Shown here: positions 8,993 to 17,629 of the stretch, piece after piece
How the letters are laid out: each line of letters opens with the position of its first letter
Numbering within the stretch: the first letter of the stretch is position 1
From: Prauserella aidingensis
GTDB taxonomy: Bacteria > Actinomycetota > Actinomycetes > Mycobacteriales > Pseudonocardiaceae
Direction: 5' to 3'
Assembly (NCBI RefSeq): GCF_024171865.1
Contig: NZ_JAMTCN010000017.1
Location: 57,366 to 121,365 of the forward strand
DNA: 64,000 nucleotides
The notes under the pieces: model-generated
Told to the model about the DNA's origin: nothing
Database searches by the model: none
What the model saw: only the letters and a program-made list of their open reading frames with translations
Made by a program: the position numbers and the translations under genes

Positions 8993-9649
8993 ATGCGTGT
9001 CGCGATCGCCGGTGCCGGCGCGGTGGGCCGGTCCATCGCCTCCGAGCTCATCGAGGCCGGGCACACCGTGCTGCTGATCGAACGGCTCTCCCGCCAGTTC
9101 ACCCCCGAGGTCGTCGAGGCGGCCGAGTGGGTGCTCGGCGACGCCTGCGAGATGTCGACGCTCGAGGCGTCGGGTATCGAACGCTGCGACGTCGTCATCG
9201 CCGCCACGGGCGACGACAAGGCGAACCTCGTGCTGGCGCTCCTGGCCAAGACCGAGTTCGCCGTGCGGCGCGTGGTGGCGCGCGTGAACAACCCGGCCAA
9301 CGAGTGGCTGTTCAACGAGAGCTGGGGTGTCGACGTCGCGGTGTCCACGCCGCGGATGCTCGCCGCGATGGTCGAGGAGGCGGTGAGCGTCGGCGACCTG
9401 GTGCGGCTCATGACGTTCCGCAAGAGCCAGGCCAACCTCGTCGAACTGACCCTGCCCGAGGAGACACCGCTCGCGGGCACGCCCGTGGAACGGCTCAACC
9501 TGCCCCGGGACGCCGCGCTGGTGGCGATCCTGCGCGGGGAACGCGTCATCGTGCCGCAGCCGGACGATCCGGTCGAAGGCGGCGACGAGGTGCTGTTCGT
9601 GGCGCCGGAGACGGTCGAACCGGACCTGCGCGCCGCACTCGGCCGCTGA
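8993..9649 (+). CDS. TrkA-type potassium uptake regulatory protein (CeoC-like)
   Basis: Second RCK protein of the pair (218 residues), with Rossmann motif GAGAVGRSIA at residues 6-15, acidic LLIERLSRQ, and a C-terminal RCK-C domain containing LPRDAALVAILRGERVIVP and a DDPVEGGDEVLFVA segment. Its ATG directly abuts the TAG of the preceding gene. In mycobacteria the corresponding ceoB-ceoC pair is also divergent from an APC permease. The two paralogues presumably form a heteromeric gating ring sensing NAD(H), ATP or c-di-AMP; which ligand is not visible. Confidence 0.88.
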   Translation: MRVAIAGAGAVGRSIASELIEAGHTVLLIERLSRQFTPEVVEAAEWVLGDACEMSTLEASGIERCDVVIAATGDDKANLVLALLAKTEFAVRRVVARVNNPANEWLFNESWGVDVAVSTPRMLAAMVEEAVSVGDLVRLMTFRKSQANLVELTLPEETPLAGTPVERLNLPRDAALVAILRGERVIVPQPDDPVEGGDEVLFVAPETVEPDLRAALGR

Positions 9650-9767
9650 GGCACCGCCGCGACGAGGCGGCCACTGAGGCACGGCGCCGAGGCGCCCTCA
9701 GCGGCCGGCGTTCTCGCACGACCGCGTACGGCCGGACCGCAGCTGCCGAGCGCTGCCGTGGGGGTCG

Positions 9768-10715
9768 TCAGCGAGTCGAGGTGTCGCCGGGGTCGTCGTC
9801 CGGTGCCGCGGCGCTGCGCGTCGCGCCTGCTCCCGTCGCGCCGGCACCCGTCGCGCCGGTCGAGACCGCACCGGTCGGCACGGTTCCGGACCGCACCGTG
9901 TCCGACGGGGCCGTGTCCGACGGGGCCGTGCCGGAGGCGTCCTGCGGCGGACGGTCGTACTTCGCGCGCAGTTCGGCCTCGATCTCGGCGTCGGTGCGCT
10001 GCGCACCCTCGCGCAGGTGTTTGAGCCTGCGGTCGGAACGGCGCACGGCCCACACGACGACCAGCAGTGCCAGGCCGTAGAGCGGGTAGCCCATCGCGAT
10101 CTTCGCGAACGCCAGCCAGCCCGTGTGGTCCTCGTCGTAGAGCCACTGCTGGACGACGAACCGCGCCGCGAACACGGCGGCCAGCGCGAGCGTGGCGACG
10201 TCGTAACCGCGCCGCGACGGCTTGTCCTGACGCCAGTCCATGCCGGTGCCGTTGAGGGCGTTCCACACGACCCCGGCGAGCGGCCAGCGGACGAGCACCG
10301 ACAGCGCCAGCACACCGAAGTACACCGCCGACGTCCAGATGCCGAACAGGAAGAAGCCCTTGGCCTCGCCCGTGCGGTAGGCGATGAACGCGGCGATCGC
10401 GACGCCCAGGAAGCCGGAGATCGCGGGCTGTACCGGCTCCTTGCGCACGATGCGGAGAACCGTGATGGCCACGGCGCTGCCGAGTGCGATCCAGATGGCG
10501 GGCATCAGCCCGAACATCGCGTTCGCCAGCACGAACACCACGACGGGAATGCCCGAGTAGATCAGCCCGGAGACGCCGCCCATCTGTTCGAGCATCGTCG
10601 GCGCCCGTTCGGCGCCGGTGTCCTGCTCGCCCGGTGCACCGCGCGGGCCCGGCCCGGAGCCGTGTGTCTCGTCCGGCGCTGCGGTGCGGTCGGGCTCACG
10701 GTCGGGTGCAGTCAC
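9768..10715 (-). CDS. DUF3159 integral membrane protein with repetitive C-terminal tail
   Basis: 315 residues. After a charged N-terminus come roughly six membrane segments (for example GLIYSGIPVVVFVLANAMFG and FFLFGIWTSAVYFGVLALSV), typical of DUF3159; function unknown. The last 60 residues are Thr/Ala/Gly/Asp-rich and encoded by 15-bp tandem repeats (9832-9861 and 9898-9927), giving SDTAPSDTV and GATGAGATGAGAT; this tail is probably disordered and of variable length. The GTG start is at 10715. It is followed downstream on the same strand by none but preceded by the OB-fold gene 41 nt upstream, so the two may share a transcript. Mycobacterial counterpart by position: Rv2693c. Confidence 0.85.
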   Translation of the reverse strand: MTAPDREPDRTAAPDETHGSGPGPRGAPGEQDTGAERAPTMLEQMGGVSGLIYSGIPVVVFVLANAMFGLMPAIWIALGSAVAITVLRIVRKEPVQPAISGFLGVAIAAFIAYRTGEAKGFFLFGIWTSAVYFGVLALSVLVRWPLAGVVWNALNGTGMDWRQDKPSRRGYDVATLALAAVFAARFVVQQWLYDEDHTGWLAFAKIAMGYPLYGLALLVVVWAVRRSDRRLKHLREGAQRTDAEIEAELRAKYDRPPQDASGTAPSDTAPSDTVRSGTVPTGAVSTGATGAGATGAGATRSAAAPDDDPGDTSTR

Positions 10716-10756
10716 GCGGAAGTACTCCGGATCCTCTCGTCGAGCCGGCTGCGGCG

Positions 10757-11134
10757 TCAGGTGGGCTGCAGCAGCTCGTAGTACGGGTTGTACAGCACTT
10801 TACGGCCTTCGCGGTCCGCCATGCGGCCACGGGCCTTGATGGACCGGCCGGGCTCGATCCCGGGAATCCGCCTGCGGCCGAGCCACACGAGCGTGACCTC
10901 GTCGGTGCCGTCGAACAGCTCGGCCTCCAACGTGGCTGCCTCGCTCGCGGGACACAATTCGACACTCCGCAACCGTCCGAGAACGGTCACTTCGTCACCG
11001 CAGCGGCAGTCGCACGCGCGCTGCGCGCCGCCCGCTTCGGATTTCTCGGAGAGATCGTCGGCGTCGAGGGTCTCGACGTCGCTGGTGAGTTTCTTGACCA
11101 ACCGGCTGAAGTAGCCGCCGTCCTTGGCGGGCAT
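10757..11134 (-). CDS. OB-fold nucleic-acid-binding domain protein
   Basis: 125-residue soluble protein. A short helical N-terminus (GGYFSRLVKKLTSD) is followed by an OB-fold resembling the RecG/tRNA anticodon type: GDEVTVLGRLRSVEL, AELFDGTDEVTLVWLGRRRIPGI, and GRSIKARGRMADREGRKVLYNPYYELL. The ATG at 11134 has an AGGAGCAGG ribosome site; a 13-residue upstream extension is open but lacks one. Conserved next to DUF3159 in mycobacteria (Rv2694c), where it is uncharacterised. CDC and RCGD cysteines at residues 41-45 could bind metal, but the spacing is not a standard zinc knuckle. Confidence 0.8.
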   Translation of the reverse strand: MPAKDGGYFSRLVKKLTSDVETLDADDLSEKSEAGGAQRACDCRCGDEVTVLGRLRSVELCPASEAATLEAELFDGTDEVTLVWLGRRRIPGIEPGRSIKARGRMADREGRKVLYNPYYELLQPT

Positions 11135-11323
11135 GTGCCTGCTCCTGTACTTCGAGGGCCCCCGACTCGGCATTCCACGGCCCGTACGTGTTCAGCGTAG
11201 CTTCCGTACGGCACAGGGAAGCCGACGGAGGTCGACTCCCGCAAGACGCCACGACGTGAGCTGCGTTATGCCCGTTCGTGGGTCGTCACCGGTGCGGGGA
11301 TCCGGGTCGAGCAGGATGTCGGG

Positions 11324-12058
11324 GTGCCCGCCACACCGTCTCCCCGCGCGGCCCCGCCCGCCCACGCCGCCGTCCTGCCCGGAACGGGGTCGGACGAGGT
11401 GTTCGCCCGTGCCGTGTTCGCCCCGGCGCTGACCGGGGCCGGGATCGCGGTGACCGCGCCGCGGCCCCGTGCGGGCCCGACACTCGTCCGCGAGTCCCTC
11501 GCGGGACTGGACGCCGCCGCCGGGGCCGCCGACGGGCCGATCCTCGTCGGCGGCGTGTCGCTGGGAGCCCAGCTGGCCGTCGAATGGGCGCTGCGCACTC
11601 GGACGCGGTGCGCGGGCGTGCTGGCGGTGCTTCCGGCATGGACCGGCGCACCCGGCGAGGCCCCCGGCGCGGTCGCCGCCCGCGCCTCGGCGGACCTGTT
11701 GGACCGCGAAGGTCTGGAGCGCGCACTCGCCCTCTCGACCGACGGCGTGCCACCGTGGCTGGCCGCCGAGCTGACCCGGTCCTGGCGCCGACACGGCGAC
11801 GGCCTCGCCGCGGGACTGCGTGCCGCGGCCGCCCACCCCGCGCCGGATCTCGACGCTCTCGCCCGCTGCCCCGTCCCGGTCGGCGTCGTCGCCTGCACCG
11901 ACGACCCGGTGCATCCGGCCGCCCACGCGCGCGCGTGGGCGGAAACGCTGCCCCGGGCCGGACTGCGGGAGATGCCGCTCGCCACGTTCGGCGCCGACCC
12001 CGCCTCGGCGGGACACGCGGCACTGACCGCGTGGCGAGAAGCCGCCGGACACGGCTGA
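11324..12058 (+). CDS. Alpha/beta-hydrolase-fold protein (Rv2695-like)
   Basis: 244 residues with the fold of small serine hydrolases: an early HAAVLPGTGSDEVFAR strand-loop, nucleophile elbow GGVSLGAQLAVEWA (Ser in G-V-S-L-G), an acidic segment VGVVACTDDPVHP near residue 195 and a possible late histidine (AGHAAL). Substrate unknown. Starts with GTG at 11324, divergent from the OB-fold gene across 189 nt that must hold both promoters; a DUF3710 gene converges from the other side 46 nt away. Confidence 0.75.
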   Translation: MPATPSPRAAPPAHAAVLPGTGSDEVFARAVFAPALTGAGIAVTAPRPRAGPTLVRESLAGLDAAAGAADGPILVGGVSLGAQLAVEWALRTRTRCAGVLAVLPAWTGAPGEAPGAVAARASADLLDREGLERALALSTDGVPPWLAAELTRSWRRHGDGLAAGLRAAAAHPAPDLDALARCPVPVGVVACTDDPVHPAAHARAWAETLPRAGLREMPLATFGADPASAGHAALTAWREAAGHG

Positions 12059-12104
12059 ACCCGGCCTCGCCCTCGCGGAGCAGGGCCACCCGGGCTGGGT
12101 CGCG

Positions 12105-12800
12105 TCAGCCCTGGCCGGACTGCTGGGCCGCGATGTGCTGGGCCACCTGGTCGGGCAAGCGCACCGGCAGGGGTGTGCGCACCGGCATCGGGGCGTCACC
12201 GCGGACGACGACCGTGCCGCGCACGATGTCACGGAGCACCTCGGGCGCCTCCGCGGCCTGCGTCTGCGGCCCGGCGATCACCCCGCGCAGCATCCACCGC
12301 GGGCCGTCGACACCGATGAACCGCAGCGCCATCTCACCGATGACGGCCGACAGCTCCATCCCCCATTCACCGCGGCCGAGCGACACCTTCGCACCGTCAC
12401 CGCGCAGCTGTTCGGCGAGCTCGTCGCTGACCGACCGCCACTGCCCGCCCGAGCGGGGCGCGGCGTAGGCGCTCACCGTCACCTGGCCCTGCGGCACCAC
12501 GATGTGCACGGCCCGTACGTTGCCGCCCTGCTGGTCCATCTCGACCTGCACCTGCGAGCCGTCCGGCACGGGCACGCGCACCGAGCCGAGGTCCATCCGC
12601 GGCACGCCGTCGTCGGGCGCGTCCGCCTCGTCGTACGGGCCCGACGCGCCGTCGACCCGGTCCGCGGGCGAGGCGCCCGCACCGTCGTCGGCGTCACCGG
12701 CGCCGTCCGCGGTGGCCACCCGCTCGTCGCCCGAACCGGCCTCCGCGCCGGCTTCCTCCGGGTCCTGCGCCTGTCGTCGTTTCCGTCCGAAAATCCCCAC
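12105..12800 (-). CDS. DUF3710 domain protein
   Basis: 231 residues. The first 70 are basic then strongly acidic (MGIFGRKRRQAQ, then Asp/Ala/Gly-rich), followed by a DUF3710 beta-rich domain: DLGSVRVPVPDGSQVQVEM, VHIVVPQGQVTVSAYAAPR, WRSVSDELAEQLRGDGAKV, RWMLRGVIAGPQT. Function unknown; soluble and cytosolic as far as can be seen. Its GTG start shares one base with the stop of dut (TAGTG), so expression is coupled to dUTPase, an arrangement also found in mycobacteria (Rv2697c-Rv2696c). Confidence 0.88.
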   Translation of the reverse strand: MGIFGRKRRQAQDPEEAGAEAGSGDERVATADGAGDADDGAGASPADRVDGASGPYDEADAPDDGVPRMDLGSVRVPVPDGSQVQVEMDQQGGNVRAVHIVVPQGQVTVSAYAAPRSGGQWRSVSDELAEQLRGDGAKVSLGRGEWGMELSAVIGEMALRFIGVDGPRWMLRGVIAGPQTQAAEAPEVLRDIVRGTVVVRGDAPMPVRTPLPVRLPDQVAQHIAAQQSGQG

Positions 12801-13264
12801 TAGTTCTCCGTTCCGAGGGTCGCGTGCCCACCCGTCGAACCGTAGCCGCCCGTCCCCCGCTCGGTCGGCTCGAGTTCGCCGGTCTCGACGAACTCCGCGC
12901 GGCTCACGCGCTGCACGATCAGCTGCGCGATCCGGTCACCCCGCGCGAGCTCGACCGGCTCGGCCGGGTCGAGGTTCACGAGGCACACCTTGATCTCGCC
13001 GCGATATCCGGCGTCGATGGTGCCCGGCGTGTTCACGATCGACAGTCCGACGCGCGCTGCCAACCCCGATCGCGGGTGCACAAAACCCGCGTAACCGGAC
13101 GGCAGCGCGATCGCCACCCCGGTTCCCACCACGGCGCGCTCCCCCGGGGCGAGCACGACGTCCCGCGTGGTCACGAGGTCGGCTCCGGCATCGTCGGGCC
13201 GGGCGTACGACGGGACGGGAACGTCGGGATCGACGCGGGAGAACAGGACCTGCACGCTGGACAC
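12800..13264 (-). CDS. dut: Deoxyuridine 5'-triphosphate nucleotidohydrolase (dUTPase)
   Basis: Trimeric enzyme that hydrolyses dUTP to dUMP and pyrophosphate, keeping uracil out of DNA and feeding thymidylate synthesis. All five dUTPase motifs are present in the 154 residues: [17 protein letters not shown], the catalytic [31 protein letters not shown], and the flexible lid [14 protein letters not shown] at 13264 was chosen; the nearest upstream ORF extension runs into the divergent DUF3093 promoter and is not protein-like. Only 24 nt separate it from the opposite start. It is translationally coupled to the DUF3710 gene. Confidence 0.95.
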   Translation of the reverse strand: MSSVQVLFSRVDPDVPVPSYARPDDAGADLVTTRDVVLAPGERAVVGTGVAIALPSGYAGFVHPRSGLAARVGLSIVNTPGTIDAGYRGEIKVCLVNLDPAEPVELARGDRIAQLIVQRVSRAEFVETGELEPTERGTGGYGSTGGHATLGTEN

Positions 13265-13276
13265 GGCTGGCGAGAC

Positions 13277-13282
13277 TACCCT
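13277..13282 (+). promoter_or_regulatory. -10 element for a probable leaderless DUF3093 transcript
   Basis: TACCCT ends six nt before the GTG at 13289, the spacing that puts the transcription start on the first base of the start codon. There is no ribosome-binding sequence upstream of this GTG, consistent with a leaderless mRNA. Confidence 0.45.
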
Positions 13283-13288
13283 GGACCC

Positions 13289-13903
13289 GTGAGCACGAGT
13301 GCACGCGCGCGCCCCGACGGCGACGACCCGGCGCCCGACCCCGACGACGCCCAGGGCAACCACGGGAGCGACCGGGACACGAACCCCGCGGCCGACGCCG
13401 AGGTCCGATTCAGTGAACGGCTGTACATGGCGTGGTGGGGCTGGCCGCTGCCCCTCGTCGGCGCCGCCCTGCTCGCCGCGGAGGTCCACATGGGCTATCC
13501 CGGCGTGCGTGCCTGGCTGCCGTACGTCGTCCTGCTGCCGCTGGCCGCGCTGCTGCTGCTCGGCTTCGGGCGGCTGGAGGTCCGGGTCACCGGCGGCTCC
13601 GAGCCCGAGCTGTGGGTCGGCGACGCCCACCTGCCCCTCCGGCACGTCGGCGCGGTCGACGTCGTCGACAAGGACATGCGGCGCCGGACACTCGGGCCCG
13701 AGCTCGACCCCGCGGCGTTCGTCGTCAACCGTGGGTGGATCGCCACGCTCGTGCGCGTCGAGGTGACCGACCCGGAGGATCCGACGCCGTACTGGCTGTT
13801 CAGCACCCGCCACCCCGAGCGTCTCGCCACGCTGCTGCGGGAGGCGCGGCCGCCGCTCCGGGTCGACCCCGCGGCAGCGGACGCGCCGTCCGCCGACGAC
13901 TGA
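13289..13903 (+). CDS. DUF3093 membrane protein
   Basis: 204 residues. An Asp/Pro-rich N-terminal stretch of about 40 residues precedes [21 protein letters not shown], which starts two closely spaced membrane segments (about residues 50-95), then a soluble domain with [35 protein letters not shown] and [17 protein letters not shown]. The pattern is that of DUF3093 and resembles PH-like membrane-associated domains; function unknown. Divergent from dut and terminated by a 20-bp hairpin shared with the convergent DUF4193 gene. Positional counterpart: Rv2698. Confidence 0.85.
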   Translation: MSTSARARPDGDDPAPDPDDAQGNHGSDRDTNPAADAEVRFSERLYMAWWGWPLPLVGAALLAAEVHMGYPGVRAWLPYVVLLPLAALLLLGFGRLEVRVTGGSEPELWVGDAHLPLRHVGAVDVVDKDMRRRTLGPELDPAAFVVNRGWIATLVRVEVTDPEDPTPYWLFSTRHPERLATLLREARPPLRVDPAAADAPSADD

Positions 13904-13997
13904 CGGGCCGTCCCGCCTCCGCGGTCCCCGCCGACACCGGCGGCTCGTCGGCGCCGGCGGCCCGTCGGCATCGCGACACGACCACCGCGCAACACGA

Positions 13998-14040
13998 CGA
14001 GAGCGGCCGGGTGATGGCACCCATCACCCGGCCGCTCTCG
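13998..14040. terminator. Bidirectional terminator between DUF3093 and DUF4193 genes
   Basis: Perfect 20-bp inverted repeat (13998-14017 with 14021-14040) around a 3-nt loop, lying 95 nt after one stop codon and 54 nt from the convergent one. It is among the longest perfect hairpins in the window. Confidence 0.85.
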
Positions 14041-14093
14041 TGTCGCCTGTGTCGCCCCCCTCCGCCGCCGGTCCCGCCGTGGGCGGGCCCGGA

Positions 14094-14402
14094 TCACGCG
14101 CAGTCGCGGCAGATCAGCTCGGAACCCGATTCCTCCGCGAGCCTGCTGCGGTGGTGCACCAGGAAGCACACCGAGCAGGTGAACTCGTCGGCCTGCTTCG
14201 GCACGACCTTCACGGTCAGGTCCTCACCGGACAGCCCCGACAGATCGGCGCCCGGAAGCTCGAAATTCTCGGCGCTCACGTCCTCGTCCACGTCGACGAC
14301 GCCGGACTGGTTCTCGTTGCGCCGCGCCTTCAGTTCCTCCAGCGAGTCTTCGGCGAGCTCGTCCGCTTCACTGCGGCGCGGAGCGTCGTAGTCGGTCGCC
14401 AT
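14094..14402 (-). CDS. DUF4193 protein with C-terminal zinc-ribbon-like cysteines
   Basis: 102-residue acidic soluble protein that is nearly universal in actinobacteria. The N-terminal MATDYDAPRRSEADELAEDSLEELKARRNE leads to an acidic middle and the C-terminal pattern CSVCFLVHHRSRLA...ICRDC, four cysteines that would hold a zinc ion. Function unknown; the family (Rv2699c in mycobacteria) is often reported as essential. The ATG at 14402 has a GAAGGA ribosome site. It is transcribed alone, away from the cei-like gene. Confidence 0.9.
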   Translation of the reverse strand: MATDYDAPRRSEADELAEDSLEELKARRNENQSGVVDVDEDVSAENFELPGADLSGLSGEDLTVKVVPKQADEFTCSVCFLVHHRSRLAEESGSELICRDCA

Positions 14403-14877
14403 TGTCCTTCACCCCTGCGATCAGCAATTCTCTCGATACGCGACCGTCGGAGGCGATCTCCGGCGGTCCTGTCGCTTCCGCTGGTCAACGTTCCAGCGCC
14501 TGTGTTTGTGCCCGGGAAAAAGGTGAGTGTCGTCTCATCGGTGTTGCCACCTGCGTCACACACCGCCACAGCCCGGGAGCCCGGAGAGGGTAGCCCACCG
14601 CGTACCCGGCTCCACAGCAGGTCACCCCGACCTTGCGGCATGTCACTCGAGCGGGTCATTTGATTTCGACAACGGCGGGCTACCCGGGATGTGGTGCCGC
14701 GACCCATGAACCTCGGAACACACCCTCACACCGGGCCGACGACCCCGTCGACGACGCCGTGACCGGGCCGGACGGGGTGTCCCCGGCGGGTCCCGGCCTG
14801 CGCCGCCGCTGTAACGCCTAAGCTGATCAGCGGCGACATGGACGGTAGTTGGGCGGGTATCGGCGAAGGGACGCGCA
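14403..14877. other. 475-nt gene-free divergent promoter region
   Basis: Between the DUF4193 and Cei-like genes. No frame here has protein-like composition. The region must carry both promoters; candidate -10 sequences are TATCGA on the minus side near 14435 and TAAGCT around 14819 on the plus side, neither with a convincing -35. I see no repeat or RNA structure stronger than chance. Confidence 0.4.
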
Positions 14878-15567
14878 GTGGTGTCGGGGACCGGGGGCTT
14901 CCGGAGAAGCCGTGTCAAGCCGTACCGGAAGCGCAAGCCGCTGCCCGCACTGATCGTGGTGGCGGTACTGGGCCTGGCGGCGTCGGCGATCTGGATCAAC
15001 GTGGTCACGTCCACGGAGGATCTGGACGAGGCGATCCGCTGCAGCCCCTCGGCACGTCCACCCGAAGGAGTGACCTTCAACCCGCAGCCGTACGACGCGC
15101 TGTCCAGCACCCAGCCCGCGCCGCCGCACCGGGTAAACGTCCAGGTGCTCAACGCCAGCGGGCTGCGCGGCGAAGCCGCGATGACCACGTCGGCCCTCGA
15201 ACAGCTCGGGTTCACCCAGCTCGGCGAGCCCGCCAACGACGACGCCTACCCGAAGGGCGAAGCCTCCTGCCACGGCCAGCTCCGCTACGGCCCCAACGGC
15301 GAGGCCGCCGCCCGCACCCTCCGCCTCATCGACCCCTGCCTGCAGCTCGTCGAGGACGGCAGGAAGGACGCGACCGTCGACCTCGCCATCGGCTCGGCCT
15401 TCAACGACGTGCGGCCCACGAGCGAGGCCCTCGACGTCCTGGATCAGCTGAAGAGCTCGAGCAAGGGCGAGACGTCCGGTAGCGAGCAGTCCGCGGGCGG
15501 AGCGTCCGGCACGAGCTCACTCGTCGACCGCGAGCTCCTCGACAAGACCGAGCCCGAGCACTGCTGA
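14878..15567 (+). CDS. cei: Envelope integrity protein Cei-like, LytR_C domain
   Basis: 229 residues. A basic cytosolic N-terminus (SRVKPYRKRKPLP) and one membrane anchor (PALIVVAVLGLAASAIWINV, about residues 23-42) leave the rest outside the membrane. The extracellular part is a LytR_C domain: HRVNVQVLNASGLRGEAA, LEQLGFTQLGEPAND, IRYGP-like LRYGPNGEAAARTL, and DLAIGSAFNDV. The mycobacterial homologue Rv2700 (Cei) supports cell-envelope integrity and virulence. Two adjacent GTG codons (14878, 14881) can start it; the first follows GAAGGG. The last 45 residues are Ser/Glu-rich and low complexity. Confidence 0.85.
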   Translation: MVSGTGGFRRSRVKPYRKRKPLPALIVVAVLGLAASAIWINVVTSTEDLDEAIRCSPSARPPEGVTFNPQPYDALSSTQPAPPHRVNVQVLNASGLRGEAAMTTSALEQLGFTQLGEPANDDAYPKGEASCHGQLRYGPNGEAAARTLRLIDPCLQLVEDGRKDATVDLAIGSAFNDVRPTSEALDVLDQLKSSSKGETSGSEQSAGGASGTSSLVDRELLDKTEPEHC

Positions 15568-15662
15568 AGCCGCTGTCCGCCGACGGGCACGTCCTACCCC
15601 CGGCGACCCGCGAGCGGACCGCCCGCTGCTGCGCCCACCGCCACCGGGTGCGAGCGCCCCGG

Positions 15663-16550
15663 TCAGATGCCGCCCATGCCGCAGTCGATCAGCGCCTCAC
15701 GCAGCGGCCCGGCGATCACGGGCGAGGCCGCCAGCGTGCCGTCGATTCCGAGTTCGGCGTCCTGACCCGGCAGCGACACGACGGCACCGGCCTCCTCGGC
15801 CAGCAATGCGGCGGCCGCCCAGTCCCAGCGCGAGAGGCCGTGCTCGGCGTAGCCGTCCAGCCACCCCGCCGCGACGTGGCACAGGTCGAGCGCGGCCGAA
15901 CCGCCCCTCCGGATGTCCCGCACCCGGCCGAGCAGCTCGGCGACCATGGCGGCCTGCTTCTTCCGACGCTCGGCCACGTAGTTGAAGCCCGTGCCGATCA
16001 ACGCCATGTCCAGCCCCTCGGGCCGGGACACCGCCAGCCTGCGACCGTCCAGCCACGCGCCGCCACCGCGGGAAGCCGTCCACCGGCGGCCGCTCACCGG
16101 TTCCACGACCGCGCCCGCGACGGACACGCCGTCGATCTGCGCCCCGACGGACACGGCGAACTCGGGCAGGCCGTAGAGGAAGTTCACGGTGCCGTCGATC
16201 GGGTCGGCCACCCACGTGACACCGCCGTCGCCCGCGTCACCGCCTGCCTCCTCACCGACGACGGGCTCGCCGGGCCGCAGCTCGACGAGCCGGGCGCGGA
16301 TGAGCTTCTCCGAGGCCACGTCCACGGCCGTGACGACGTCGGTGCGGCTGCTCTTCGTCCGCACGTCCACGCCCGCCCCGTCGAGCATCGACTCGCGTTC
16401 GGCGGCGACGAACGCGGCCGCTTCGACGGCGACGCGCTCGGCGACGTCGAGCAGGTCGGCGTGCGGCACGGCACCGGCACCGGCGGAGTCGTCCGCGGGG
16501 GCGGAACGGTGTGGTTCGGGGGTTTCGGATTCGGGTTCGATCGCGTCCAC
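15663..16550 (-). CDS. suhB: Inositol-1-monophosphatase, SuhB family
   Basis: Mg2+-dependent phosphatase of 295 residues giving free myo-inositol for phosphatidylinositol, mycothiol and related glycans. All metal-site motifs are present: KSSRTDVVTAVD, GEEAGGD, the signature WVADPIDGTVNF (Asp pair and Thr), and WDWAAAALLAEEAGAVV with the fourth acidic ligand. The first 35 residues are a Pro/Glu/Ala-rich extension. GTG at 16550 is preceded at ideal distance by TATAGG, implying a leaderless message. Divergent from ppgK, as in mycobacteria (Rv2701c/Rv2702). Confidence 0.93.
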   Translation of the reverse strand: MDAIEPESETPEPHRSAPADDSAGAGAVPHADLLDVAERVAVEAAAFVAAERESMLDGAGVDVRTKSSRTDVVTAVDVASEKLIRARLVELRPGEPVVGEEAGGDAGDGGVTWVADPIDGTVNFLYGLPEFAVSVGAQIDGVSVAGAVVEPVSGRRWTASRGGGAWLDGRRLAVSRPEGLDMALIGTGFNYVAERRKKQAAMVAELLGRVRDIRRGGSAALDLCHVAAGWLDGYAEHGLSRWDWAAAALLAEEAGAVVSLPGQDAELGIDGTLAASPVIAGPLREALIDCGMGGI

Positions 16551-16554
16551 GGGA

Positions 16555-16560
16555 CCTATA
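16555..16560 (-). promoter_or_regulatory. -10 element for leaderless suhB transcript
   Basis: Read on the minus strand, TATAGG ends four nt before the GTG start of suhB, with no ribosome site between; transcription would begin at or next to the start codon. Confidence 0.5.
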
Positions 16561-16634
16561 GGACCACACCCCGGCCCCGGTCCCGCTACAGTCTCCGGCC
16601 AGGAATCTGAATCGAGCAGGAAGGGGCGACGCCG

Positions 16635-17396
16635 ATGGCGGCGACGCGGGGGTTCGGCATCGACGTCGGCGGGAGCGGGATCAAGGGCGCTCTCGTCGAC
16701 CTCGACACGGGCGAGTTCATCGGCGACCGAATGCGCATCGAGACGCCGCATCCGGCCACGCCCGACGCCGTGGCGGACGTCGTGGGCGAGATCGTCCGGC
16801 ACTTCGAGTGGGACGGCCCCGTCGGTGTGACGCTCCCCGCCGTCGTCAAGCAGGGGGTGGCCCACACCGCGGCCAACATCGACCCCAGCTGGATCGGCAC
16901 GGACGCCGACGCCCTGTTCGCGGAGCGGCTCGGCCGCGCGCGCGAGGACGTCGCCATGCTCAACGACGCCGACGCTGCGGGCCTGGCCGAGATGCGCTTC
17001 GGTGACCCGGCGGTGCGTCGCGGCGTCGTCGCGCTGCTGACGTTCGGCACCGGCATCGGCAGCGCCCTGTTCGACGACGGCAAGCTCATGCCCAACACCG
17101 AGTTCGGCCACATCGAGGTCGACGGCCACGACGGCGAGACCAGGGCCGCCGCGTCGGTGAAGGACCGCGAGGGTCTCTCGTACCCGGAATGGGCGGCGCG
17201 CGTGGATCGTTATCTGACCGTGCTCGAGAACCTGATCTGGCCGGACCGGTTCGTCGTCGGCGGCGGGGTGAGCAAGAAGTCCGACAAATGGGTACCCCTG
17301 CTGACGAACCGCACGCCGGTCGTGGCGGCATCGCTGCAGAACAACGCGGGGATCGTCGGCGCGGCCGCGGCCGCCGCCGAGGGCATCGAACCCTGA
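16635..17396 (+). CDS. ppgK: Polyphosphate glucokinase
   Basis: Phosphorylates glucose using inorganic polyphosphate or ATP, a typical actinobacterial entry into glycolysis. The 253 residues have the ROK-type fold: phosphate loop [18 protein letters not shown] at the N-terminus, catalytic Asp in [16 protein letters not shown], and the PPGK-specific [32 protein letters not shown] at 16635 follows GCAGGAAGGGG. It is divergent from suhB and upstream of sigA. Confidence 0.95.
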   Translation: MAATRGFGIDVGGSGIKGALVDLDTGEFIGDRMRIETPHPATPDAVADVVGEIVRHFEWDGPVGVTLPAVVKQGVAHTAANIDPSWIGTDADALFAERLGRAREDVAMLNDADAAGLAEMRFGDPAVRRGVVALLTFGTGIGSALFDDGKLMPNTEFGHIEVDGHDGETRAAASVKDREGLSYPEWAARVDRYLTVLENLIWPDRFVVGGGVSKKSDKWVPLLTNRTPVVAASLQNNAGIVGAAAAAAEGIEP

Positions 17397-17512
17397 CCAC
17401 CGGCCCGGCCGCACCACCGTCGACACCCCGGCGGCCGGGCGGACGGTGGGTTTCCGACGGCGAAAAACATGATCGCGCCCCGACTCCGTGGGGCGACGTC
17501 GTTACAATGGAA

Positions 17513-17518
17513 CACGGC
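17513..17518 (+). promoter_or_regulatory. Candidate -10 element of the rpoD promoter
   Basis: TACAAT is a near-consensus sigma-70 -10 box in an otherwise GC-rich region, 111 nt before the chosen rpoD start. No good -35 hexamer is seen 17 nt upstream, so this is suggestive only. Confidence 0.4.
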
Positions 17519-17629
17519 CCTCGACTGCGGGATGCGAAACCGCAGGCCGGGGGCATGTCCCCCGAATCCAAGGCAGCCGGGACGCATGCGTACCGGTTCG
17601 TCATGATCGACCGCTGCGAAAGGGCGTAC

